From Vespa crabro (Eukaryota; Arthropoda; Insecta; Hymenoptera; Vespidae), in assembly GCF_910589235.1 (NCBI RefSeq), contig NC_060957.1, positions 5,388,162 to 5,452,161 on the forward strand: a DNA stretch of 64,000 nt, given 5' to 3'. This document shows, piece after piece, positions 24,256 through 37,140 of the stretch. The number at the start of each line of letters is the position of its first letter. Positions within the stretch are counted from its first letter, which is position 1. The notes under the pieces are model-generated. The model was given only the letters and a program-made list of their open reading frames with translations, was not told the origin of the DNA and ran no database searches. The translations under genes and the position numbers were made by a program.

Positions 24256-27200
24256 CCTCTGTCGATCACTGAAACGTCAACCTCTTTAAGGTACCTTCAA
24301 ATCCAGTTGCTTATTACAGTATTAAGGTATTCGAGGATAGATTTCGCTTTAACTGTTAAATACGTAATCATTCTCGCGGCAACCAAGGGTACATGAGTAG
24401 AGGTTATCACGCTCTCTTATCTAGCGATGTTTCTGGTCTGGCTTCCTTTATATTAAAACAAAATTCTCGTCTCTAATTAATCTCCACTCATTACCCAAAA
24501 GATAATATTTCAAAAAGAAATACGAAAATCTATGTTCCCTAAGTACTGGAAAGAAATCAAGGTCTTCGATATGTAACTTAATTAGAGATACGATTGCGTT
24601 TACGAAAAAAGATATAAAATTTATTTACCGATGATATATCTTCAGTTTGGTAAATTAGTAATAAGAATTAAATTATTCTTAGCACTTTTATGGATTACCG
24701 ATGTTTATTACTAGAGTCGTTCGAGTTATGACACTATCGTATCTGCAGAAAATATAATTAGTACTTCCACAGTTCAATATTTTTTTACAATTTATCATGA
24801 AAACTTTCTTTAGTCTACTACCAATAAAAATGTTATTTGAAAGTATCTGCACTGTTTAATTTACACCAAAAAGAGAAATGCAGACAATAGAAATGCTACA
24901 TATAATAATGATATTAAAATCTGTATATATCATATAATTTTGTTATTTACTGTAATTTCAATTACGATCATCTAATTTCACTAAGAATATCTTCGGAGAT
25001 GCGAAACATGCCATAATATACTAGCGTTTTTATATTTTTATACAAAAGAAATTGCTTTCTAAAAAGGTATATTCTTTGTAAAGTTACAATAACTTAAATT
25101 TTATCATGTTTTTCTAATCTACATGTGATAATGAGAAAATAATAAAAGAAGGACAGTGTCTGAAAGAGTAACCAATATTTAATTTCTTTCACCTGTATTT
25201 TAATATGACTTAGCTTTGTAAAGAAAGCTAGTAAATTTAACTAAACAGTCGAATTGATTAAATTAAATGTTGAATTTCTTTCTGTATACGACATCCACTA
25301 GTCTTGTATTTGCCGCAGACTCAATTGTTTCACTTGTGCAGATATAATTAATAAAAGTTTTATATATATACATATATATATATATAACTGTAGATTTATA
25401 ATCATTGTTTTCTGTGCCATCAAGGAGCGTGGTAACTTCCACAATCTTTATTCAGCTCTGCAGTGTCGTGACATAGCAAAGTGCTGTCCCTCCAAGTTAA
25501 CAATAATAATTATAATAACAATAACGAAAATGATGACGATAGTAATAATACTAATAATAATACAACTATTAGTAACACGATGATAATATAATAATACTTT
25601 AAATATATGATGATTATATTTTTAAACTCTAAGTGTCGTCTCTGTGCAAGTACCGTAATTTATAAGACGGTATTACTGTACATATGAATATGAAACTGTT
25701 ACTAAGATACAAAACTGAAGAAAAATTATTACTATCTAAAAGAAAAATGGAACTTTCCTTTTAAATTGACAAAGTCTAGCGAACGACGACACCCACATGC
25801 CATTTATAGAATATAAGTATTTGTACTTTTGCTGTCTACACATGATCATTACGTTTTACAACAAGTATTTATATTTACTGGATACAGAGTGTTGGAAATT
25901 TAGTTAAATATTCTATGTGGAAAAAAATAAAAACAATAGAATTCCTATCAGACTGAGTTGCGTCGATTAGAAATATTTAAAATAATTTTTGTTACAAATT
26001 TTAAAGGTGTTTCTTTCATAATGTATAAGAAACATTATACTTATTCCATGTAATCTCTTCTGATGTTCCGTCCATCACTTTGTACATTTACAGATACATT
26101 TTCTTCCTGGATAATTTAAAAAAAAAAGAAAGAAAGAAAAAGAAAAAAAGAAATAATAAAAATGAAAGAAAACCAGCAGACATATGTAACACAATGAAAT
26201 TCTCTCGTAAAAAGGATATTACAATGAAATTTAGAATTTTTGTTTAGGATTATCATATTTGAATAGTTCAATGTATAGTACATATTTCAGTTTCTTCTTT
26301 TATAAGTTTGCACAGGTATCTCACAGCTTACATATAATCACACTAGTCAGTTTGAGTCTAAGAAGAAAACAAAGTTCTCAAAACAATAATATTGAACTAT
26401 CACTTGTACACAGTAAAGTTACATAAACCTAAAGTCTTGAGTACTTCCTTATGCTTTAATGTACATAGTAGATTTACAGAGTGCTTCCATTAGTAATTTA
26501 TAAATTATCCTTCAGTGTATTTACAAACGTGTATTTGAAGAGATTAAATGTAAGATTTTGACTAACTTCAATTGAAAATTTTGTCCAATGTATTATTATA
26601 AACTGAGATATGCAAAAACAGATGTGCTGACATTATTGTACAATTAAAGTTCAGTAAAACGCTATTATCAGTTGAAGACAGCTGACAGTATAGCTCCATA
26701 TGTGTGGTAGTAAAAGAAATTAATATAATATAATTACAAAAATGGAAATTTGTAAAGGTGGTGTATGAATGAATGAACGGTGGTTTAACTAGAAATACAT
26801 GTACTATTTGATAAATGATGTATGCTTAAATTTTCAAAACATCTGTTCCCTTGTAGCTTCATCAAAATTCTTTGCAAATTTTTAAGGGCACAAATGCTAC
26901 CTAGTTAGGCCGCTGTTTCTAAATGACAGCAATAATACATGCTCCTGGCAGCATGAGAGACTAAGAGAATCATTGCTTTAATATGTAACATAAACTACCT
27001 GGTACGGAACTATACTGTTTTTAAATGATTAGAATTCAGATAATGTTAGATTAAGAGGTAGGTTATAAGGCTGAACCACGTATACGTATGTGCTGCGGCA
27101 CCAGACGACTGTGATAACTCGGTGGGCGGTGCCCAGCCTCCTACTTCATACTTGTATACTAAAAGCTATGAAATACTTATAAAAAACAAGTGGGAAAAAC

Positions 27201-29446
27201 TTAATGATTTTGAGGAGGTTGAACGTGTGTCGTAAACGTGCGCGTTAAATGGAAAAAAAACAAAAAAAAAACAAAAAAAAAACAAAAAAAAACTAAAAAT
27301 AGTCCATATGCACATGAATAAAGTAATTTTGTATGCACTTGGCATGTTTTTATTATATCTAAATAATTCGTCCTCGATATACATGTGCGTAGAAAAGAAA
27401 ATTTCTACATGTGCATATGAACTGAACAAGTAGGCCTCATCACGTCTCTGCACGTTGATTATCATGTAATGTGCGAGTCCTACGTGTGAATTACATTAAG
27501 TAAGATAGGAATGGACCAGAAACACATTGTAATCTGAAACGTTCTTTATTTTGAAATGAATATGAAGTTTAGTTGTGGTTTTTAATATCATTTTTATTTG
27601 TTAATGTTAAAGAAATTTTGTTACTCTTTTTGTTGCTTTGAATTATGAGATTATATTAATTTGTTATTTTACTTTGAATTGGTGAATGTATTCACTTAAA
27701 AAAAAGCAAGTTCTTTAGCATGTTACTACAATTGTATCTTTTATTAAAATTTTATAAAAGAAAAAAATTTTGTTTGTAAATTTTAAGGAATAATTGTCAT
27801 TGATAGAACACCCAGTTATCTTTATTTGGCTGGAGTTAATCCATAAAGAAAAATTGAAAATAATTGGTCCATTCCTAACTTCCGCCAAATTTTTAAGACA
27901 TAAACTACACGTATTACATACTTAAAATGCGTATTAAAAAGCATAATTAAATAAAACAAATACTTCTCTCTCATGTACATCAAGGCCCTGTTAAATAAGT
28001 TGTTTATTGATAATAAATGCCATCACGCTTGCAATACAAATTTTCCATCTTTATCATACTGATAAGTCACTGGTCATATTGTTACTATTAATATACAGCA
28101 TTTTGTAAAACAAATATAAGATCCTGCTACATATTTTAGTGTAGTAACTAAAAACTATATATTATAGCAATTAAGAAAATTTATGCTCAAGTTTTGTGTT
28201 TTACATTTGGCTTTCACAGTTTATGCCAAGAAAATGAGCATAAGATATACTTGAAATAATATTAATCATGCATAAATTTTGTTCTTATAATTGTCTGTCT
28301 ACTTTTTCACCCTATACATTCTGTGTACATATTATTCCATTTCTTGGATTATAATTAGAAAATACAATCAATAAGAAAACTTATGCCATATAGGTATCAA
28401 CTAATTTTTTTAAAGTGGTGTTGTCATTGCTAATTTTTATTTAGTTTTAATATTATACTACAAAATATTTGATTTTTCGTTTAGTAAAATCAGTTTGGGC
28501 ACTCCAAAAATGTAGTATACACGTTCTTATACAACGCTATTTAAATGTCTGTCTTTATAATTTTTTTCTTCTATGTAAAAAATACATTATTCTATTCAAT
28601 TCTGAGTTTTATAAATATTTAAATTGTACTACATGAACAGAAGGTATTGTACAGACCTTTCGTCAACTATGCACTCGCTATATAAAGAATGTAAAATCAT
28701 TTACAACATAAACGAAATGTATAAAGGAAAGTAATTGGTGAACTTACTATAAAAAATATATAGTATCATACACAGTAATACACTATTAAATATATTAAAT
28801 AAAAAAACAATAAATATATCTTATTAGAAATCTTCATTATTCATTCAATTAGAAATACGTTTTTACCGAGTGCTATTAAGTAAATAGATTAATTTTTAGT
28901 TTTTAAGTTATTAACAAAAATCTGTAAGCAGGATATGACAACAATGCTTAATCATTATAAATATGACGATAGTATATCACGACAGTGTCTTTCGTCAAAG
29001 TAGTTCGTTGACTAACAATAAAAATAAGAGCGATACTTATAACTTGTTGGCAAATGTTGAATAATTTTCATAAAAATATCTTTTTTCAAATATGAACGCT
29101 TCGATTAAAATTCTACCATGAATTATACTCTTCAGCCTGACTGTTTGAATTATTCTGAAAATCTAAATTTAATATTATAGCTTAAAGAAGTGAATATTTC
29201 TTAAAACATTTCACGCTAAATCATACATGCACTCTCACTGTAAACACATCATACATTCCACATTATCTTATTATAATATTTCAAGAGAAATAGTTTCTTT
29301 CTAGTGAGGTGAGACCCAAATTTTGATACCGACATAGAAAAATTGTCCGAGGGCGTACCACACATGTATATTTAAAGGCTTGTTACGGGAACATCATTTC
29401 TTCGATGATCCAACCTGGTCATTGATATGTGGTCCGCAGCGTATCC
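24256..29446. other. 5.2-kb non-coding interval (probable 3'UTRs of PKNOX and nicastrin)
   Basis: The region lies between two convergent genes. I found no exon on either strand. Composition is AT-rich with few microsatellites and several AATAAA signals (for example near 25349 and 25927), as expected of long 3'UTRs. An (A7-8)C repeat of poly-A runs lies at about 27248-27292. Confidence 0.6.
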
Positions 29447-31975
29447 CTAGCAATCTACGGCTCGTCTGTAAAATGAAACTTTGTGATTATTATCTTAGAA
29501 ATCGTATTTCCTTTTTTCTTTCTTTTAAGTTAAGATATATTTTCACCTGGAATTAAATAATATATCAGCCTTGGAATTAATAAACCACACTAAGATAAAA
29601 GATGTACTGGTTACTATACTGCCAAGAATCATACTAAGATGTTCTGTTGCTGCTGAAGGTTTCAAAAACATTCTTACGCTTAGCATTTGCCATATTGATT
29701 CTGTCCATGTTGAAAATATGCCTGACTTCATATCATAATCTGTATTAAATAGAATAATATATAATTATTATATTATCTTGAGATTTACTTCAATAAATTA
29801 ATAATAATAAAAGTACATACCACTGATGGTGAATGCTGGGCTTAAAGCTATACTGTAATTTACAGTCGAATTTATACATATTCCAGTTAAATTATATCCA
29901 CCCATCCATGCAAGATGATGATCATAACATGCCGATTCATTCATATCTGACATGTTTTTACCGGTTAAGAAAGCAAGAAGTTGACCAGTTAAAATTGTAA
30001 CAGTATTAGGTACCCTGTGTACACTGACATATAATGGTAAAACTTGATCTGCTAATTTTGTTCCTGGAGAAGATGCTGCATGAAATAAGTTACATTTTGC
30101 ACTTTCTAGATAACAGGATAACATCTCTGAGATAAGATTTTCAACCCAAGTTAAATCTCCAGTATGAGTTCGATGGTAACCTGAAATGTTATGGTGTAGA
30201 ACCTCTGCCAAAGTAACGGCTACTTTTGTTAAACTTGAAGCAAGACTGCTCATAGATCTAAGATAAAAAAAAAGGAATTATTATAAAATTATATACTTCT
30301 ATATCTTATTATAATTTATAATACCTATTGAAATGAAGAGTTTTGGCATTGTCTAAAATGCTGTTATAATATTTATTAATAAAGTGATTGTGATGATTAG
30401 CTATAACGATTGTAGTAAGACTTGGTTTTGTTTCCAGAAAGCTTTGTACAGATGTAGGTGGGACACTATCATTTAATACTTGGGCTTGTAAATCTTCAGT
30501 TAACCGCTTTATTATTTGATCATTATCATTGTTGCTAATATGCAAAAATAAATTTCCTTCGTCTAGTTGACTAAGTTCAATTACTTTTACAATGTCATTG
30601 AGTTTTAAATTAACTCCACCGAGTGCATTGAAGTTACCCTCTTTTAAATCATATACTAATCGACTGGAACCTATATAGTCGAAAACTTCTCCATTAAGAA
30701 GAGTAAAAACAACATTTGTTCCTGGAACAATTAATTATGTAAATTATATTTCTTTGTTAAATAATTACATATCAAGATTATGGGAGAAATAACTTACCTT
30801 TTACAACTGGATTTAAAGATTTTAAGTAAGCTGCAGTAGCTAATAATGTAACCATGCCTGTTACTGTACTTCGAGCTCCAGGAGATATTCCATCAAACAA
30901 AGAAGATGCATCTATTCTAGCTGTTACCATAATTACAGAATTTGAATCCGTTTTTAATGGTGCTAATGGCCAATGTATATTTCTATCTCCAAGTGGATCA
31001 CAGAACAGTGTTGGATTGATATTTAAATAAAAATCACTACGTTTTATACATGATTCAGAGTTAATAGCCGCAAACATAAAAGATTTCATCTCTAATGCAC
31101 ATAAAGATCGGTCACTTTGATTTTCAAGATCATGAGCATTATGAGTCCAAAAACAAGACTTTATAGCTTCCAAAAGTGTTTGATTCTGTAATTATAAAAA
31201 ATTACTATTATCATATATAATATGTATAATAGTATAATTATAATTATAATCCGTTTATATATGTATAAATTTATAACCTCCATGTAAAACATAGGAAATG
31301 GCCAGTCTTCCAATAGAATGGATGATCCATAAGGATTCCATGGATATTTCTCATTACATTTTTTATAACTTGAATATCTGTTTGGACATGTATCTTCAGG
31401 CGAATAAAAATCTGGATACTCTTGACTAATATTCCTTGCTAATAGAATGCCATTAATGTTATTAGTATTTTTCAAACGTATAAGAATTTTTCTTGTAAAC
31501 ATAGAAAATGATACAACTGCGGTATATGGACCTGCAGTTGCATTTGTTTCTAGCCATCTGACATCATCTTCATGCTCCACTAAATGTATTACTCCAACAC
31601 TACCAGATCTACTTGCTACAACAGATGAAAGTAACTAATATTAAGCATCTTAGAGAGAACGCTCTTCAAAAATTTTAGTTTTGTAAATATTTATGATGAT
31701 AAATAGATGGAATAAAATATGTAAGGATTTAACATAACAGGACACTTACAAGAACAACCGAACTGATGTGTTCCATTGTGTCTTCGAAAACAAGCAGCAG
31801 CTCCATCGATTGACATATAAATCATATCCTTTATTCTTTTGGCAGTAACTGCAATCAAGAATTTTATTAAAAAATTATTGTTTGCAAAATACATACTATA
31901 TGTAAAAAAATATTGCGTACCGAAATTTATTATTACTAATAAAAGAAGATATTTCCATGTTACAAGTTTTGCCAT
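29447..31975 (-). CDS. Nct: nicastrin, gamma-secretase subunit
   Basis: Type I membrane glycoprotein of the presenilin/gamma-secretase complex, which cleaves Notch and other membrane stubs. Eight exons on the minus strand: 31975-31921, 31848-31750, 31615-31278, 31185-30798, 30721-30325, 30257-29821, 29739-29547 and 29465-29447 (about 641 residues; human is 709). Visible marks are a signal peptide (MAKLVTWKYLLLLVIINFG), C-RRHNGTHQFGCSSS, GVIHLVEHEDDVRWLE, SLCALEMKSFMFAAI, the DYIGSSR motif preceded by the conserved Glu (NGEVFDYIGSSR), ARIDASSLFDGISPGARS, and a C-terminal TM segment (ILVWFINSKADILF). Many N-glycosylation sequons are present. The exon 3 acceptor at 31616 was chosen over one at 31635 because it restores the family sequence and the frame. 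The last 19-bp coding exon is less certain: reading on at 29547 instead gives a stop immediately after FNSR. Confidence 0.95.
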
Positions 31976-32753
31976 TATTATCACTGATTACGTTAAACGT
32001 CAAAGTAAAAAATTCTGGGAGAGTAAAGAAATAGAGGTTATGAAGGATACATCATTTAACACAGATAGTAGAAAGAAAGTACTGACTCGACGAACTTCAA
32101 ACTTTACTAAAATTGAAATATGTACGTACAATGGCACTCTTGAATATCTCTAGATACGTTCCTGAGAATTCTACGCATTCGATTAATTCGCCACCTATTG
32201 GAGAAATCGTGATACTAATTACTGAGAACTATCAACAATTCAATAAAGTGTCTCACAGTTTATTTTACAAATTAGACAAAGAAAACATTGTTTATCTTAT
32301 CTGATATATAATGCGAATTAAGATTAATTCTTTCACGTCATAATACGTTCTTTCGAAGAACTTCCAAGCAATCATTGATTGAACTATTGCTTGAAAATTT
32401 TACTTTTACGAATTAACCTTTGCCAAACGAGGTCTAATTAAACGTAACGAGGTCTCGAAATGTAGAGTCATGTAGAAGATTCATTTTGATTGTTTGATAA
32501 TATGTTACAGTATTAAATGTAATTTCAGAAGGAAAAGATATATTTGATTCGTTTAATAATATTATTTTATGCTTTTAGTTTTGTTTCATATATAGAAATA
32601 TATAATATATTTATTTATAATAATTATAACAAATTAAAAAAATACAACTATGTAATATATAGAATAATTATTATATATATATATATATATAAAACGGTCC
32701 TCATAACGGTAGCCATAATTTTTTGTATATATCCATCATTTAAACATATTATA
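31976..32753. other. intergenic between the P450 stop and the nicastrin start
   Basis: Both flanking genes read leftward, so this 0.8 kb should hold the nicastrin promoter and leader. No coding exon is seen. A short (AT)n run lies at 32673-32691. Confidence 0.6.
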
Positions 32754-35700
32754 TTATCTTTTAATACATTTAAATCTGAGTTCTCCGTCTGGTGCATACA
32801 TGAATGTAACTTTATATTTCAATGGTTGATGATGATATTCCAACTTGTATGATCGTATAAGCTGAAACAGAATATAGAAGCTTCATTGTGAAATGTCATA
32901 TGTTAATCTTCTTGCTCATTATTAATAAAAAAACCTTCACAAATAATCGGCATCTTAACAATTTACTAACAGATTCATAGTGTACTATAATTCATACTTT
33001 ATGCTATACAGATACATTATTTATAAATCAAGCAGTTTTGACGAATTAAAGATTTTGGCAGTTCATATTCGACGTAACCAATTTCAAAATATTATGTAGA
33101 CTGATGACTGCTTTTCAAATTCTGTTACAAAAAAGCAATACTTTAATATTTTATACGATTTAAATTGCAAATAACTACTATATAAATATGCAAAAAAAAA
33201 GAAAATTATATGTAAGTATATGTTTAACAAAAATTATGTTGATTTTTATAAATCATGGAAAGGTTACGAGTACAAAAAAAGAATTCTTTTTACATGCACT
33301 TAAGTTAATTATATTGAGTTAATTGTAATTAATTCACGAGCAGTGCAAATTTCTTTCATTAACCTTTCTTGTAATTTCATCCAGTCACAAGATAATTGCT
33401 CGGACATTTATAGACGGACACTTCGTATCATGTACACATATACATACATATATATGTATGTATATATATATATATATATATATACACATTATATATATAA
33501 TGTATATACATATATATATATTTATATATACATATATGTGTGTATGTATATAGGGTCCATCCAACAGTTCGTCTTATTTTTTATATAAAAGCTGAACATA
33601 AACACACTACTTTTACACTACTTTTAATTAAAATAGTAAATAAAATTTGTCTTCAATTCAAAATCACTTACTTTTGCAAGGAGAACTTGCATTTCGAGAT
33701 CAGCAAATCTTCTACCAAGGCACATGCGTGCACCGTATCCGTACGGTAGTGATGCAAACGGATGAAGCTTTTGATCGGGAGTAGCTTTAAGCCATCTCGA
33801 TGGTTTAAATATGTCTGCATCATTTACATATTCTTTCATATTTCCAGTTACGACTGTAGGAAATACAACTTGAACCTACGATATATAGTTATGATTATAA
33901 ATGTAAAATATTATAATTACTATTGTTAAATTGATTAAAAGATAGTTACTCCTTTTGGTACTTTGTAACCGCATATTGTGGTATCATTTTGTAATGTTCT
34001 ACCATTGCCAATAACAGTAGAATACATCCTGCAACATGAGTTGTTTAATATTTATTAAAAAATATAAAATACTAATAGTAAAGATCAATTATTACATTAT
34101 TATTATTATTTTCATTGAATCATATGCATGTAATTTACCTGAAAACTTCTCGAATGAAAGCCTTTGTGTAGACTGCTTGATCGAGATGTGATGTAGTGAG
34201 AGGAATATTTGGATCAGGTAGAATTTTAAGTAATTCTTGGTAAACTTTCTCTTGTTCTTCCTGTCTTGTCGCGAGTTGATACAGTATTGAACATACTGCC
34301 ATTGATATCTAAAGCAATTATAACACAATGATATATAATTTTTATTTGTACACATATTTAATGCGATTAAGTAGAACGTCATTAAATTATTTTCTTGTTT
34401 TTTTTTCTCATACCGTATCAATTCCGACTAAAATTAAATCCAAAGCGAGAATATAAGCTACTTTAGGATTAGTTTCGGTTGCTAAAATTCTTTCTACCAA
34501 AGAATGATCTTCTTCGTTAGTAGACTTTTTGTTTTTAAGTCTTTCAGTCGCAGCATCAATGTATTTCATACATATTCTGAAATCAAAATTATCATACTTT
34601 ATAGAAGAAAGAAAAATACATAAACAAGAGGGAAAAAAAAGTAATAGCAACTTATTAAAATTAAATTAACATACTCAATAAAGTAATTCATGTTACGAAC
34701 GTATCGAGTCCAAAGTGGAGTTGGTATATATCTCCAGAAAGGAGCTTTCAGCTCAAGGACAGCTACGTTTCTCAAAGCAAATTTAGCGGCATCGATAATC
34801 TTTTGTGGTTCAGAATCTGGTATAAGCGATCCACCTAAACATCCTAATCGTACGTCCAAGGCGACGAGTCCAATACCTGAATATCAACGTACTTGTACAT
34901 CAGAATCATTTGAAAAAATACAATTATATAATATATTAAACAAATATTGTATATAAATAACACTTACACTCCAATGCCCATTTGTGTATTTCGTTATCAA
35001 AGTCTCCCGGTAATTCTCCATTTTTTTGTTGAATATCTTCTATCCTGCAAACGTATATATTTAAAATCTATAAAATTAAATTCTCTTTTTTTGACATGGT
35101 ATTTTCTAAACATTGACGTATTTCTCAATAATTTAAAATAATACCTCTTTATAAAATCACTTGTGACAATTTCAATCGGTGTTATGTACTTTCTTACGAT
35201 TTGTGGCTGTAGAACCGGTTTCTGAACGCGTGTGCGAAATTTTTTCCATGGTTCACCATGCCTGAATAAATATTGATTTATTATAATTTGATGTTTTAGT
35301 AGCTCTTACAATTAGCGGTGTATAATACTTCAATAATTTAAGAGAATTTATTTATTTATGAATAATTTATGTGTTTTTATTTGAATTATTTACAAGATTT
35401 ACATATATGTACATATAGTTACTTACATTCATATTCAAACACTACACTATCTCTACATTTATTGCTGTGTACAATGGAGGATAATTGAAATATTACATTG
35501 CTTATTTTACGAAAATATGAACTATTTACTGTAGATTAAAAATACATATACACTTTCTTTCTAACAATTATATTTAATTGTAAAATAAATTTTAAACAAA
35601 AAGTAGTCACATTAATATTCGGACATCAGTGTAAATTCTGCAACTTAGTAATTCCAAGAAATTCTTTAGGCTACGAAATAGATTTTTTTACAATTTATTA

Positions 35701-37085
35701 GTGTACAATTATTATTAGTTACAAATTATTAGTGTACAAACTGTTAGAATGTAATTTTATCTCAGTATAAAGTTGTCTTTTGAAATCTAAACAACTGAAG
35801 CTTAATATATCACGAAAGGGAAAGAATACAAGTTTTGATAAAAGGCAACTTGTAATTTATCACAGAGAAAAAGGCAAAACTTATAAAATAAATAAAGAAG
35901 AGTATAGTTGCTGATATTATTAAAAGATATAAAGAAGACGACTGTATCGAATTTAAACAATAAAAAGGCAGATTTCGAATTTTGAATGAAAGAGAAGAAA
36001 GAAAAATAGTACGAAAAATTAAAAAAAATCTGTATTATAATGCTCCACAATCAGTTTCAAAAGTTTATAATGAAAGTGGAAAGACAATTAGTGCTGAAAC
36101 AGTGCATAGAGTAATGAGAAACAATAGGAAAAGAAGATTGGCTAATTCCAAACAGTTCATTCAGAGACCGAAAAGTTGGAAGATATTATTTTTGTTGATG
36201 AAAATAATTATTGTATTTTTGATTCAGACAGAAAATATAGTGTGGCGAATAATAAGTAAAGCTTTGAAATCAACACATTTGAAACCTACTTTTAAACACG
36301 AGTTTTGTGATTGTATAGGGATGTGTTTCGAGTGCTGGAGTTGATGAGTTTGTGTTCATCGACAATATTTTAGATAAGAATAAATATTTGGATCTTTTGA
36401 AAAAAAATTTACAGAAAAGTGCAACTATGATGGGTATACAAAATTCTTTTAAATTTGATTATGATAACGATCCAAAACATAAAGCTCAAATAGTACAAGA
36501 ATATTTATTATATAATTGTCCAAAAGTTTTATATCCATCAACATAATCTCCAGACTTTAATCTAATCGAAAATTTATGAAACGAATTAGAAAACAAAATT
36601 AGAAAATCAATGATAAATTAAAAAAATGAGTTAAAAACGAGGCTGAAAAAAAAGGGATTTTATTTCTCCAGAATATTTGAAAAAATTAATTTTAATAATA
36701 ATTTTTAATAATTATTTTTAAGTTGCCTAAACAACTGTAGACAACTTTTGTTGTCAAACAAAAACGATTTGCGACAAAATATTAAAATCTTATTTTTTCG
36801 TAATATTATATATAAAATATTTATTTTTCTTAAAGTGTCCAAATATTAACGTGACGTAAAAATGTGAACACTTTTTGTTTAAAGTTTATTTTACAATTAA
36901 ATATAATTGTTAGAAAGAAAGTGTATGTGTTTTTTCAATCTACGATAAATGGTTTATATTTTTGTAAAATAAGCAATATGATATTTCAATCATCCTCCCT
37001 TGTACACAGCAACAAATATACAGATAGTGCATTGTCCGAATATTAATGTGAGTAACTGTATATGTATATATAATTTTATAATACA

Positions 37086-37140
<55 letters not shown>

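Noticed and set aside
31616..31634. Nicastrin exon 3 beginning at 31634
   Set aside because: Joining there causes an immediate stop. The acceptor at 31616 restores the conserved GVIHLVE region in phase.
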